DNA of 49,464 nt from an uncultured Ruminococcus sp. (GCA_944412525.1 CALYBM010000006.1:1-49464), one strand, 5' to 3'; counted from the first letter of the stretch, positions 1-9,074 are shown. The notes: generated by a model from the letters alone, not told the origin. Translations and numbers: made by a program.

Positions 1-6
1 CACGCT

Positions 7-579
7 TTAGTTAAAAGCCTTAAAGTGCTCGATAACCTCTTGGCGATGCTTATAGCTGTCAGACTCTTTATCGGGATTTTCATCATCGATGCTTTCGTCT
101 GTATAAATCAGCATATACTTAACGCTGTCGGAAAGATACGCTCTTACCATAGGCAAATCGAGAATTGTAAACTCCCCTGTCTGTTTTATGGAATCAATAA
201 TTGTATTTGCAGTGTCATTAAGATTATTTAAGTCATACTCATAAAGCTCAATGGTAACGGACTGACTTCCGTACTTTGCATTAAACTTCTTACCCTCTTT
301 AGCGCCTATAAGAGAAGCGTCCATTTTTACAACAAGGCTTTCGTCAATTTTTCCGTCCTTAAGTGTAACATAACCGAGCTGACCGAAATACTCGCACAAA
401 CCGTTCAGATTATCGTCAAAATCCTGCGCCTTCGGCTCATCGGGCGTAGCTTCCTGCTTCGCATCAGTTGACTGTGTTGCCGCTGTGTTGTTCTTTGAAA
501 GTGCGTCCTTGTAACCGCATCCTGCTGACACCGCCGCTATCATTATTACACATAAAATTGCAGATATAAATCTCTTCAT
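7..579 (-). CDS. Small lipoprotein of unknown function
   Basis: A 190-residue protein with a lipoprotein signal peptide: charged start (MKRF), hydrophobic stretch and lipobox VSAGC with the cysteine near residue 21, so it should be anchored outside the cytoplasmic membrane. A polar Asn/Thr/Gln/Glu-rich spacer (about 25-55) is followed by a mixed alpha/beta domain that I cannot assign; it loosely resembles clostridial DUF4358-type lipoproteins, but I would not commit to that. The start has a good ribosome binding site (GAAAGGAT) and a promoter lies 50-80 bp upstream. It is monocistronic in the window, with a terminator separating it from the upstream gene. Gene reality is well supported; function is unknown. 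Confidence 0.8.
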   Translation of the reverse strand: MKRFISAILCVIMIAAVSAGCGYKDALSKNNTAATQSTDAKQEATPDEPKAQDFDDNLNGLCEYFGQLGYVTLKDGKIDESLVVKMDASLIGAKEGKKFNAKYGSQSVTIELYEYDLNNLNDTANTIIDSIKQTGEFTILDLPMVRAYLSDSVKYMLIYTDESIDDENPDKESDSYKHRQEVIEHFKAFN

Positions 580-630
580 AAAAATAATCCTTTCAGGGGT
601 AATTTCTTTAACTTTCCTTAAGACTTTCTA

Positions 631-659
631 ATTATACAGCATAATCATTCATAAATCAA
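631..659 (-). promoter_or_regulatory. Sigma-A promoter of the 190-aa lipoprotein gene
   Basis: On the minus strand, TTGATT (654-659) and TATAAT (631-636) are separated by 17 bp, about 50 bp upstream of the start codon at 579. Confidence 0.65.
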
Positions 660-677
660 TATTTTGGACAAAATAAA

Positions 678-697
678 ACGGACGGTTGCCCGCCCGT
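678..697 (-). terminator. Intrinsic terminator of the G5/3D gene
   Basis: An 8-bp GC-rich stem (ACGGGCGG / CCGTCCGT with one G-U pair, loop GCAA) on the minus strand, followed by TTTTATTTTG. It lies about 20 bp past the stop codon of the G5/3D gene. Confidence 0.8.
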
Positions 698-719
698 TTT
701 TTATTTAATAATCCGTTAA

Positions 720-1886
720 TTACGCCAAAACATAAACATTTACATCTCGTCTGCCGAAATTGACACACTCTGAGTATGTGTTGTAAAAGCAGTCAACTAT
801 TGCGGAACCGTCCATAAGTGCACCGCCTGTATCAACGGCAGTTGCATAACCGTAAACAAAGCTTCCGTCTGTTGAAACAATATAAAGCTTTGAACCGTAC
901 GGAATGATATTGGGATTAACCGCAACGCCGCCGTGATAAGCGGGAACTCCTGTTGCTGTTGAGGCACCTGCGGGTGCGGTGTACGCCGTACCCGAACCTG
1001 TAAGCACCTGACTGAAAGCAACGGTTGCACCGTTTGCATCGGTAAATGTTCCGGCACCTCCGCTTGAAGCCGCTCCCTTTGTTCCTACGAGGACAATTTT
1101 GTCAACAGGTTCTTTTACGGTTTTTTCATCAACCACTTCTTCTGATACCGCTTTGCCGTCAACATATTTAATTTCACGGGTAACAATTTTTTCTCCCGCC
1201 TTACCCTCGGTTTTTACTTTGGTTTCGCCGAGAGCCACATCGTCTGAATTTTGTTTTACGGTATCAAAGGATATTTTTTCCGTAACAGACTTGGTTTTGT
1301 ACACGACTCTTTTAACAGTTACCTCGGTAATGTTATTAACACTTTCTTTGCCCGATACGCTCAAAATATCGTTTTCATCGATTTCATATCCCGCGATATT
1401 AAGAGCATCATACACGCTTACAAGTGCAAGTCTTGTGTTTTTCGTTGTTCCGTCCGCTGTAACCTTAACCGCTTTTGTCCTGTAAATATTAATTTCCGTA
1501 TCTGATGTAATCTCGGTTTCGAGAGACGGTACGCAAACCTCATCATCCGCAAGCACTATGCCTGCCTTTTTCAGAGCTTCCGAAACAGTGCCCTTTGCAA
1601 GCTGAACCGACACCGTGTCGTTTTCGGTTTTTACCGTAACCTCGTTTGCGTCAATAATATCAACATCAAGATTGAAATTATTATTTTCACACACTACAAG
1701 GTTGCCGTTTGAAAGCTCGTATTCAACCGTACTTCTTACCGCTTTGTCGTTTTCTGTGTTCTCAGTGCCGATACCTGTTTGCACTGCCGCCGCAACGGTA
1801 AGAACCGAAGCAACAATAACCGCTGTTGCAATAATCAACGCAATCGCTGATTTTGCAATGCGTAGCTTATTTGCCATAATAGTCAT
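720..1886 (-). CDS. G5/3D-domain cell-wall enzyme (Rpf/YabE-like)
   Basis: A 388-residue secreted or membrane-tethered protein. An N-terminal hydrophobic segment (about 12-35) is followed by DUF348-type repeats (about 55-205), a G5-like region (about 205-260), a short Gly/Ala/Thr linker, and a C-terminal 3D domain (about 305-388). The 3D domain shows the family's acidic motifs: D352 in DTGG, then MDGSAIVDCFY. It folds like MltA/YuiC barrels and is expected to act as a peptidoglycan lytic transglycosylase in wall remodelling or dormancy exit. This is the architecture of Bacillus YabE and related stationary-phase survival proteins. The start has a strong AAGGAG site. The gene has its own near-consensus promoter and terminator, so it is monocistronic. 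Confidence 0.88.
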   Translation of the reverse strand: MTIMANKLRIAKSAIALIIATAVIVASVLTVAAAVQTGIGTENTENDKAVRSTVEYELSNGNLVVCENNNFNLDVDIIDANEVTVKTENDTVSVQLAKGTVSEALKKAGIVLADDEVCVPSLETEITSDTEINIYRTKAVKVTADGTTKNTRLALVSVYDALNIAGYEIDENDILSVSGKESVNNITEVTVKRVVYKTKSVTEKISFDTVKQNSDDVALGETKVKTEGKAGEKIVTREIKYVDGKAVSEEVVDEKTVKEPVDKIVLVGTKGAASSGGAGTFTDANGATVAFSQVLTGSGTAYTAPAGASTATGVPAYHGGVAVNPNIIPYGSKLYIVSTDGSFVYGYATAVDTGGALMDGSAIVDCFYNTYSECVNFGRRDVNVYVLA

Positions 1887-1980
1887 TTTGCTGTCTCCTT
1901 TTTTGAATTATTTTTCATATACCCAATTGGACCGATACAAATTTGCAGGATTTTTGCAAGTCTGCTCGGTACATTAAGCC

Positions 1981-2009
1981 ATTATAAAGACGGCTTTTGG
2001 GTATGTCAA
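1981..2009 (-). promoter_or_regulatory. Near-perfect sigma-A promoter of the G5/3D gene
   Basis: TTGACA (2004-2009) and TATAAT (1981-1986) with a 17-bp spacer on the minus strand, giving a leader of about 90 nt. The leader contains a hairpin closed by ACCGA/TCGGT (1931-1935 with 1966-1970) and an inner TTGCA/TGCAA pair. Confidence 0.8.
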
Positions 2010-2094
2010 CCTAATTTAAGGGTGTAATTTTGTTAATAATGCACAAACAATATTGTTTATTTTTCTTGTTTAGCATTATAAAACAAGTCTAATT

Positions 2095-2143
2095 ACCAAT
2101 TTTTCTTGCAAAAATATGTTCAATTTGCAAGAAATTAATTGGT
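2095..2143. repeat. Long imperfect inverted repeat in the intergenic gap
   Basis: The arms ACCAATT...CTTGCAAA and TTTGCAAG...AATTGGT surround an 11-nt centre. Neither side carries a clear T-tract, so it is not a typical terminator. The rest of the 1887-2360 gap is AT-rich and shows nothing else beyond the promoter. Confidence 0.5.
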
Positions 2144-2360
2144 TATGGTTTTGTAATATTTTTATTACTATTTTGTTACCATTATATGATAATTATTACA
2201 CAAATATTACAACAACAATATATGACTATTTTTATCTTTATTCTTTTAATATATTGCATTAATATGACGAAATTAGACAATTTTATCTTAGGCACAATTT
2301 TTTATTTTTTTAAAATTACGCATAAATAAAATTATTTTTGTAATATTTACCGCACATAAA

Positions 2361-2391
2361 AAAAGACAACGGTTTTGTGCCGTTGTCTTTA
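2361..2391 (-). terminator. Intrinsic terminator of the GT2-GtrA operon
   Basis: An 11-bp stem AAAGACAACGG / CCGTTGTCTTT with a 7-nt loop, followed by a T-run on the minus strand, about 40 bp past the GtrA stop codon. Confidence 0.85.
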
Positions 2392-2432
2392 AAAAATTAA
2401 AAATATTAAGGACTGTTTTCTTATTCTGACTT

Positions 2433-2879
2433 TTATTCTGACTTTTCCTTAAATGCAAAAAATCTTTGTCCGATGTAATTAAATGCAACAAATAAACAAG
2501 AGCCTATAAGCATTGACGCATTGCCTGCAAACCTGTCAACCGTCCACCCAAACATCGTGATAGAATTAGCAGTGCAAATCCACTTAACAATCGGTATTGC
2601 AATTCCATATGCAAGTCCGTAGCAAACCGCAATATTGAGTGCAAACTTTATAACGGGTTTTATTCCCTTTTCCTTATTTTTAAATGTAAAATGCTTGTTA
2701 AGGAAATAACTTAATATGCTTCCCAAAATGTAGCCCACTATTGAAGAAATCCACTCTCCCCAGCCGAACAGGTTAAAGAACAAAAACTGAAGTCCCATAC
2801 CAACAAGAGTATTAAGGATTCCGACCATGATAAATTTCCAAAATTTTATGTCAAAAAACTGTTTTATAAAATCTTTCAC
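2433..2879 (-). CDS. GtrA-family membrane protein (lipid-linked sugar flippase type)
   Basis: A 148-residue protein with four hydrophobic segments (about 14-36, 40-60, 76-98 and 115-138) and the GtrA-family hallmarks near the N-terminus (FIMVGILNTLVGMGLQF) and end (NYIGQRFFAF). GtrA proteins are proposed to move polyprenyl-phosphate-linked sugars across the membrane for modification of envelope polymers. The GTG start overlaps the TGA stop of the upstream glycosyltransferase (GTGA), so the two are translationally coupled. This GT2/GtrA pairing is the classic GtrB/GtrA arrangement. The sugar and acceptor cannot be told from sequence. Confidence 0.85.
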   Translation of the reverse strand: MKDFIKQFFDIKFWKFIMVGILNTLVGMGLQFLFFNLFGWGEWISSIVGYILGSILSYFLNKHFTFKNKEKGIKPVIKFALNIAVCYGLAYGIAIPIVKWICTANSITMFGWTVDRFAGNASMLIGSCLFVAFNYIGQRFFAFKEKSE

Positions 2880-3841
2880 TGCATATTTTCCTTTTCTTCA
2901 TTGTTTTCTTCCTCAAAATTTGAGTGCTTTGTAATATATATGGGTCTGTCCTTTGACTCCATGTATATTCTTCCGATATACTCGCCGAGAATACCGATAG
3001 ACATCTCCGTAATACCGCCCAAGAACAGCACCGCACAAAGAGTAGTTACATATCCCGGGGTAGTTATTCCGAAAAACAGCGTCTGGATAAGCGTTATTAT
3101 AATATAGATAAGCGAAATCAGAAAAATAACGGCTCCCATAACTGCGGTAAATCTCAGCGGGGCAACAGAAAAACAGGTAATTCCGTCTATTGCATATTTA
3201 AAAAGACCGGAAAATTTCCAAGTTGTAGTTCCGTGCTGACGCTCAACCGTTTTAAATGAGATCCACTTTGTATTAAAGCCTACCCAAGAAAAAATACCCT
3301 TTGAAAAACGCTGAACCTCACTAAGCTCAAGTATTGCATCTACCATCTGCCTCGTCATCATGCGATAGTCCATCGCACCGTAAGGATTTTTTACATCGGT
3401 AAGTTTGTTTGAAATCTTGAAAAACAGCTTTGAAAAAATTCCTCTGAACTTGCTTTCTCCCTCACGGTCATCACGCTTTGTCGCACAACAGTCATAACCC
3501 TCTTTTTCAAGTGCTTCTATCATCTGCGGAAAAACGCAGGGAGGATGCTGAAGGTCAGCGTCCATAACCACAACATAATCAGCTGTTGAATGCTGAAGCC
3601 CTGCGTACATTGCAGCCTCCTTGCCGAAGTTACGGGAAAATGAAATATATTTTATGTTATTAAATTCCTTTGCGAGCTTTTTCATAACAAGGTATGTTTT
3701 GTCACGGCTTCCGTCATTTACAAGAATGTACCTAAAGCTGTAATCGGGCAAAGAGTCAATAACCTTGTTCGTTTCACTCACAAAGTACTCAAGTCCTGCC
3801 TCCTCGTTATAGCAAGGAACAATTAAATCTATTGTTTTCAT
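2876..3841 (-). CDS. GT2 glycosyltransferase, GtrB/DPM1-like, membrane anchored
   Basis: A 321-residue enzyme that should load a sugar from a nucleotide donor onto polyprenyl phosphate. The cytosolic GT-A domain (about 1-215) has the N-terminal nucleotide-binding motif (IDLIVPCYNEE), NDGSRD, and the metal-binding DADLQHP. Two hydrophobic C-terminal segments follow (about 235-260 and 265-295). The start is placed at the ATG at 3841, because AAGGGTG sits 7-8 nt upstream; a GTG six codons earlier (3859) lies inside that ribosome binding site. It is the first gene of a two-gene operon with GtrA. Confidence 0.88.
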   Translation of the reverse strand: MKTIDLIVPCYNEEAGLEYFVSETNKVIDSLPDYSFRYILVNDGSRDKTYLVMKKLAKEFNNIKYISFSRNFGKEAAMYAGLQHSTADYVVVMDADLQHPPCVFPQMIEALEKEGYDCCATKRDDREGESKFRGIFSKLFFKISNKLTDVKNPYGAMDYRMMTRQMVDAILELSEVQRFSKGIFSWVGFNTKWISFKTVERQHGTTTWKFSGLFKYAIDGITCFSVAPLRFTAVMGAVIFLISLIYIIITLIQTLFFGITTPGYVTTLCAVLFLGGITEMSIGILGEYIGRIYMESKDRPIYITKHSNFEEENNEEKENMQ

Positions 3842-3926
3842 ATATATCACCCTTTTCACTCAATAATTATAACAAACGCCGACAAAAAAGTCTATAAATT
3901 TATTTAAATAATGCATAAAAATAACA

Positions 3927-3967
3927 AAGCAGCCGAAGCAAACTTATTGCATTTGCTTCGGCTGCTT
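3927..3967 (-). terminator. Terminator of the Gld-like ABC operon
   Basis: A perfect 16-bp stem (AAGCAGCCGAAGCAAA with its complement), 9-nt loop, T-rich on the minus-strand exit (TTATTTTTATG). It sits 167 bp beyond the DUF4340 stop; nothing else is evident in between. Confidence 0.75.
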
Positions 3968-4133
3968 AATCGGTGCAGTGCCGCAAAATACTAATAAACG
4001 GACTGCAATATAATATTTTTATTTATCAAGCAATTTCCGCCTAATTTACAAAACGGAAACTCAAGACAAACTCAGATAATTAAAAGACACATTGTTGCTT
4101 TAAGCCTTTATCGGCTCAGATTAACATCTGTCT

Positions 4134-5678
4134 TTAAAATACCGAATCAATATTCTTGTTAGCCGCTACATCATCAACCTGATCTATTACCTTATTAATA
4201 GAGGACTTATGAACATGACCTACGAAGCTTCCGTTTACAGAGGCAAGATAACGGGAATCTCCTGTTTCATAAAATGTTACGGTGTCCGTGCTGTTATCCG
4301 ATTCATATGTATAGGTAACAGTCAAAACAGCGGTCTTGTCACCACCGCTAACCTCCTGATCGGCAAGCTCGGTATAAGAAATATTTTGGAAAAGTGTTGT
4401 AAAATATGAAACATCTATTTCCTTATTATTATACTTAACCGTTGTTACGGTTGATGTTGTTTCGTTGCCCTCATCGTCGGTTGTTGTAACATCCTTTGAG
4501 CTGACGCTGAACACATATGTCTTTGAACCGTTGTTTATGCTAACCTGTGAAAGTGCGGTCATCTTGGGGCTTAACACATACTCGCTCAAAAGCTTTTCAT
4601 AGCTTGTAGTAACCCACGGCAGCTTCTCTGCTGACATTACATAAACAACATCTCCGCCCTTTTTCATTATATATACATTTCCGTCGCTGTCAGGCTTGGA
4701 GCTTATAATATCTACGGTTACATCGGGATAAACTGCGCTTACAGCCGCATACGGCTTTGCAAGTCCCAGCTTTGAAAGCTGTGATGACGAGGGATTTACC
4801 ATTTTTACGCTGTCTGCATAAAGACCTCTTATAGCTCCCTCAACAAGACTGCTTTCGCTTTCGCTTGCATATCGCTCTGAAGGCTTAATAATCTTATATG
4901 ACGCAGAATTTTTGTCGCTGTCGTTCGGCACAAGCTCAATTTCCTGTGAAAAGGCAGTACCCGAAAGCTTTATTGACGAAGCCTGACTATTGTCCGAATC
5001 CGATGCCGAATCGTTAATTGTAAGACTCATAAGGTCGGTCAGTCCGTAATCAAACGCACTTACTGAATCAGTAGTCACAAGGTAAACGGCGTCGCCGTCG
5101 CCGAATTTAATATATGTACCTGCATTCTGAGGAGCGTCGTCGCCCACATATATCACAGCTTTGGTTTTGTCTGAATATGTAACGGTGACTGTTGCCCTTG
5201 GTTTGTCAAAACCGTATTCGGAAGCCTTTTCCTTTTCCAGCGTCATAACCTTTGAAAAATCAAGCTGTGCGGCTGATGAAGCAATCAAATCCGCAATACC
5301 CGGCTGCAACTCAAAGTCCTCATATCCCTTTACGGTGTAAACTGTTGTGTCGGTTTCTCCGTCCTCATTAGTAGGCGTGTACGAGGTTATGTCGAGAGTA
5401 CCCTTTGTGTTTTCGAGATGAATACTTGATATCTCCATAGTATCGTACTCAACAAGCACACCATAGCTGTTGTTTTCAATTTCTCCGTTTTCGTCGGTCA
5501 AAATCTCAGCTTGATGAACGCCGTTTTCATCAACCGACACATTCATCTTAATACCTTCGTCAAAAGTTGCAGCACCGTCACCGTTTCCTGACGGCAGGAA
5601 AATAAGCAACAGCATTAAACCAATCAGCAACACAGCCGCTGCAGCGGCAATAATCAGAATTTTAGTGTTTTTTTTCAT
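4134..5678 (-). CDS. DUF4340 protein, terminal gene of Gld-like ABC operon
   Basis: A 514-residue protein with one N-terminal membrane segment (about 6-27) and a large extracytoplasmic part. The part carries tandem DUF4340-type beta-rich repeats: motifs such as YGFDKPRATVTVTYSDK and LGLAKPYAAVSAVYPD recur. DUF4340 genes accompany gliding-type ABC systems in many phyla; their biochemical role is unknown. The start is set at the ATG at 5678 because AGGAGG lies 8 nt upstream and the codon overlaps the stop of the preceding gene as TAATG; a start 8 codons upstream would lie inside that gene. Confidence 0.85.
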   Translation of the reverse strand: MKKNTKILIIAAAAAVLLIGLMLLLIFLPSGNGDGAATFDEGIKMNVSVDENGVHQAEILTDENGEIENNSYGVLVEYDTMEISSIHLENTKGTLDITSYTPTNEDGETDTTVYTVKGYEDFELQPGIADLIASSAAQLDFSKVMTLEKEKASEYGFDKPRATVTVTYSDKTKAVIYVGDDAPQNAGTYIKFGDGDAVYLVTTDSVSAFDYGLTDLMSLTINDSASDSDNSQASSIKLSGTAFSQEIELVPNDSDKNSASYKIIKPSERYASESESSLVEGAIRGLYADSVKMVNPSSSQLSKLGLAKPYAAVSAVYPDVTVDIISSKPDSDGNVYIMKKGGDVVYVMSAEKLPWVTTSYEKLLSEYVLSPKMTALSQVSINNGSKTYVFSVSSKDVTTTDDEGNETTSTVTTVKYNNKEIDVSYFTTLFQNISYTELADQEVSGGDKTAVLTVTYTYESDNSTDTVTFYETGDSRYLASVNGSFVGHVHKSSINKVIDQVDDVAANKNIDSVF

Positions 5679-7285
5679 TACCTGTTCCTCCTGCGAAGCC
5701 ATACTACAAGACCTGTTGCAAGAATTACAGCAGGGAGGACAACTACAAATATTGCAATCATAGCAGACTGAGTTGTCACATCAGTTACGCCGAGCTCATT
5801 GCTCTCAAGCGACTTTGATTCTATTGTAATACCGGTGTCTTCTTTGTCTGCGATAGTATTTACAACATTCATAAAGTAAGCGGAGTTATTGTAGCTGTTA
5901 AAGCTCATATTTGATTCGGTAAACATTGCGAAAGAGCCGAACACAACAACTCTTGATGAGCTTTCATCATTATTTGTCTTAACGCCCTCAGCCGCTACTG
6001 TAACAGGGTCGCCCGTCATTGCGTCCTCATAATTCCAGCTTTCGTCAAATTCATAAGGCTGAACACCCGCTTTGTCAGATGTAACAAGAAGTGAATGTGC
6101 CATTTCGCTGTCGTTGATAATAATATCGTGAGACTGATTTACAAAAACAGGAATTTTTGAATTTTTGAGGTTTTCGGTATAGTAATCCGTGTAATCTACA
6201 ATAAATGCATACGGAGTAGAACCGCTGACAAGATAATCTGTGTTTGTTTCAAACACAAAACCGTCGTCAACCGCCATGCCCCACTGGTCAAGCAGATTAT
6301 CTATATTCGGGGTATCAACCTTTTCAATAGTTGGTACATAGATAAGTGATCTTCCGTACTTTCCGTCATTGTCAAGCCACTCCGAAATTTTCTCGGCGGC
6401 ACTCTCATCAAGATCAACTGACGGTGCATAAAGCATTACAAACTCAGCGTCCTCGTCTATATCCTGCGTTACAAGAGAAATCTCATTCACCTCATACGCA
6501 TTGTTCTCAAGCAGTGTTTTTATCGCAGAGTAATCTTGCTCATTATTGCCCGTAATCATATCAACAACTATCTTATCCTCGGCAGTTACATTGAGGACAG
6601 CAGTTACAACAGCCTGCTCAATCGTTGTGCCTGTAAACTGATAAGAACCGTAATAGCTGTAAATCTCTTCATCGTACTCAAAGCATTCGCCAACTTTTAA
6701 CATTCTGTATTGATCTCCGCATACTACAAGCATAAAATTGTCGTAGCTGCTCTCACCGCTCCAGTCAACATCCGGATAGCTCGACGTAAATGTCGGATTT
6801 GACGAAAGGTCAATATATTCAATGCTTATTTTGCCGTTTGAGTTACTTTGCATCTTCTCAAGCAGATTTTTAGCCTGAATAAAATATGTTCCCTGATTAT
6901 CAAAATCGCTCTCCGGCATAAGGATGTATAAAGTTACATCTTTGTCGAGATGAGAAACATAATCTACCGTATCCTCCTGCAACGCAAAAGAATTATTGGC
7001 TGTAAAATCAAACTTTAAATCGGGGAACCGCTCAACAAGCAGTCCGCATATAACATTAATAACAATAACTATAGCTATGACAATTGCCACTATCGCAGCC
7101 GCCATAGAGCCGTGGCGAGCCTTTCTTGATTTTAAAAATGTCTTGAAGCCGCCTTTTTTTTCGTCCTTCTTTCTGCCCTTTTTGTCATCTTTTTTGCTGT
7201 CATTGGAATTTTCCGTAACAGGTTTTTCCTCCGTTTTTGTATCTGGAGTTTCGTCAGGCAAAATAACCTTATTTTCTTCGCTCAT
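5678..7285 (-). CDS. GldG-like ABC-associated membrane protein
   Basis: A 535-residue protein. A Lys/Asp-rich cytoplasmic head (about 1-58) is followed by a membrane segment (about 60-85), a large extracellular region (about 90-500) of the GldG/ABC_transp_aux type, and a C-terminal membrane segment with an Arg-rich end (WLRRRNR). The extracytoplasmic region shows the family's early PDLKFDFTANNSFALQ and YILMPESD blocks. It is the third gene of the operon, 14 bp after the permease, and overlaps the DUF4340 start. Role inferred: the substrate-engaging partner of the ABC-2 permease. No gliding is implied, since Gram-positive anaerobes carry such sets without gliding. Confidence 0.82.
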   Translation of the reverse strand: MSEENKVILPDETPDTKTEEKPVTENSNDSKKDDKKGRKKDEKKGGFKTFLKSRKARHGSMAAAIVAIVIAIVIVINVICGLLVERFPDLKFDFTANNSFALQEDTVDYVSHLDKDVTLYILMPESDFDNQGTYFIQAKNLLEKMQSNSNGKISIEYIDLSSNPTFTSSYPDVDWSGESSYDNFMLVVCGDQYRMLKVGECFEYDEEIYSYYGSYQFTGTTIEQAVVTAVLNVTAEDKIVVDMITGNNEQDYSAIKTLLENNAYEVNEISLVTQDIDEDAEFVMLYAPSVDLDESAAEKISEWLDNDGKYGRSLIYVPTIEKVDTPNIDNLLDQWGMAVDDGFVFETNTDYLVSGSTPYAFIVDYTDYYTENLKNSKIPVFVNQSHDIIINDSEMAHSLLVTSDKAGVQPYEFDESWNYEDAMTGDPVTVAAEGVKTNNDESSSRVVVFGSFAMFTESNMSFNSYNNSAYFMNVVNTIADKEDTGITIESKSLESNELGVTDVTTQSAMIAIFVVVLPAVILATGLVVWLRRRNR

Positions 7286-7299
7286 TTAAATAACCTCCC

Positions 7300-8004
7300 T
7301 TAGCTCCAGCGTCTTTTTTCCAGCACACGAACAGTAAAGAACAAGAACAGTCCTGTAACAGTGATGAAAAATACAATATCGGTAATGCTTAAAATACCAT
7401 ATGTAAAGTTTGTATAATAGGTAAGCGGATTAATTTTTTCAAGCACAAAAGTAACCCAATCAATAGACAGCATATCGCTTATGTTTTTAAGAAACGATAT
7501 GAGAAGTCCGAGTGCCATACCTACTACTGCGGCTATAATCATACTCTCTGTCAGAGCAGAAATAAACACATTAATTGCGATTAATGTTGCACCCAACAGA
7601 ATAATTCCCAGAAATGTGCAAAGAATTACAGGCCAGTCTGGAGCTGCAAAAAAAGAAATTACCACAGCGTAAACAAGGAAAATACAGCAGCAAACGGCAT
7701 AAAGAATAAACGCCCCCAAAAACTTGCCGATTACAATTTCAGTCAGACTTGTGGGCGATGTGAGCAACGCCTGATCTGTTTTTTGATGTTTTTCCTCCGA
7801 AAGGGTTTTCATTGTAATAATGGGAATAATAAACATTATAATGTAGAACATATTTCCGTAAACGCCTGCAAGGCTCGTAGTGTTAAAGCCAAAGCAAAAA
7901 TATGTAAAAAATATGCCCGAAAAAACAAAGTACGCTGCCATTACAACATAGGCAGTAGCAGAATTAAAGTAAGAGGAAAGCTCTCTTTTTAATATCGCGG
8001 TCAT
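7300..8004 (-). CDS. ABC-2 type permease (GldF-like)
   Basis: A 234-residue membrane protein with six hydrophobic segments and the ABC-2 permease start seen in GldF/NosY relatives (AILKRELSSYFNSATAYVV). It is the channel half of an exporter; the substrate is unknown. Its ATG overlaps the TGA of the ATPase gene (TGATG), so they are coupled. The family usually has about 240 residues, so this looks full length. Confidence 0.87.
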   Translation of the reverse strand: MTAILKRELSSYFNSATAYVVMAAYFVFSGIFFTYFCFGFNTTSLAGVYGNMFYIIMFIIPIITMKTLSEEKHQKTDQALLTSPTSLTEIVIGKFLGAFILYAVCCCIFLVYAVVISFFAAPDWPVILCTFLGIILLGATLIAINVFISALTESMIIAAVVGMALGLLISFLKNISDMLSIDWVTFVLEKINPLTYYTNFTYGILSITDIVFFITVTGLFLFFTVRVLEKRRWS

Positions 8005-8981
8005 CAGCCCTTACCTCCGTTTTTAGTATAATTAGTCTGGTCAGCCGAAGTAAGCTTGAGGAACATATCTTCAAGCGTTTCGTTGCCCGACTGCATATCG
8101 AGAATCGGACAGCCTATTCTTGACATAGCACTGAATACATCTCTGCGTATATCAACGCCTTTTTCGTACTCAACCATATATTTTGTAACATTATTGCTCA
8201 TAGTCTGACCCTTGCTGATACGAATAACGGCAGGAATTTTCTTGATTGCCGAAACAACATCAGTGGGAGAACCTTCTATTTGAAGCGCCAGCTTTTGTTC
8301 GCCTGAAACAGAAGTCGAAAGCTCATTCGTTTTTGCGTCCGCTATGATTTTACCGTTTGAAATCACTATAATTCTGTCGCAGGTTGCAGAGATTTCGGAA
8401 AGCACATGAGATGAGAAGATTACCGTGTGCTTTTTTCCGAGGCTTTTGATAAGCTTGCGAATTTCAATAATCTGCTTTGGGTCAAGACCTACGGTCGGCT
8501 CATCAAGAATGAGCACGGGCGGATTTCCGAGCAACGCCTGAGCAAAACCGACACGCTGACGATAACCTTTTGAGAGATTTTTGATAATGCGGTTTGACTG
8601 ATCCGAAATCCCCACCAAACGCATTACCTCTTCAATATGCTCGTTTTTAGGAAGCTTGACTTTTTTTAGGTCAAACATAAACTCGAGATACTTTTTCACC
8701 GTCATATCAACATAGATAGGCGGAATTTCCGGTAAGTATCCGATTTTTTGTTTTGTCGCCTTTGGGTCTTCAAGAATTTCGCTTCCGTCAATGGTAACGG
8801 TTCCGCTTGTAGAAGAAATATAGCCCGTTATCATGTTCATTGTTGTGGATTTTCCCGCTCCGTTCGGTCCGAGAAATCCGAGAACCTCACCTGTTTCAAC
8901 GGTGAAGCTGATGTCATCAACGGCCTTTATGTTGCCATAACATTTTGTAAGGTTTTTAACCTCGACCATGTGACTTTTCAC
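8004..8981 (-). CDS. ABC transporter ATPase (GldA-like)
   Basis: A 325-residue nucleotide-binding subunit. It has Walker A GPNGAGKST (about 39-47), a signature near LSKGYRQRVG, Walker B LILDEPTVGLDP and the switch histidine in SSHVL. A C-terminal extension (about 220-325) is typical of the CcmA/GldA-type exporter ATPases. It is the first gene of a four-gene exporter operon (ATPase, ABC-2 permease, GldG-like protein, DUF4340 protein). A TATAAT box and a leader hairpin (TCTGCTTT/AAAGCAGA, 9006-9031) lie upstream, and the start has AAGGAG. Confidence 0.93.
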   Translation of the reverse strand: MKSHMVEVKNLTKCYGNIKAVDDISFTVETGEVLGFLGPNGAGKSTTMNMITGYISSTSGTVTIDGSEILEDPKATKQKIGYLPEIPPIYVDMTVKKYLEFMFDLKKVKLPKNEHIEEVMRLVGISDQSNRIIKNLSKGYRQRVGFAQALLGNPPVLILDEPTVGLDPKQIIEIRKLIKSLGKKHTVIFSSHVLSEISATCDRIIVISNGKIIADAKTNELSTSVSGEQKLALQIEGSPTDVVSAIKKIPAVIRISKGQTMSNNVTKYMVEYEKGVDIRRDVFSAMSRIGCPILDMQSGNETLEDMFLKLTSADQTNYTKNGGKG

Positions 8982-9045
8982 TCCTTAAAATTATTATGTA
9001 TGAAGTCTGCTTTTACGCATAATAAAGCAGATTTAAACATTCTAA

Positions 9046-9074
9046 ATTATACTATAAAAATTACCTTTTGTGTA
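9046..9074 (-). promoter_or_regulatory. Probable promoter of the Gld-like ABC operon
   Basis: TATAAT (9046-9051) with a weak TACACA at -35 (9069-9074) and a 17-bp spacer on the minus strand. A short leader hairpin at 9006-9031 lies between it and the ATPase start. Confidence 0.45.

Noticed and set aside
1099-1977. Open plus-strand frames opposite the G5/3D gene
   Set aside because: Low-complexity Ser/Thr/Phe-rich antisense frames lacking ribosome binding sites; they mirror the codon bias of the real gene on the minus strand.
1921-2010. Possible c-di-AMP (ydaO-type) riboswitch before the G5/3D gene
   Set aside because: This class often precedes wall hydrolases, but its conserved blocks are absent and the leader is only about 90 nt.
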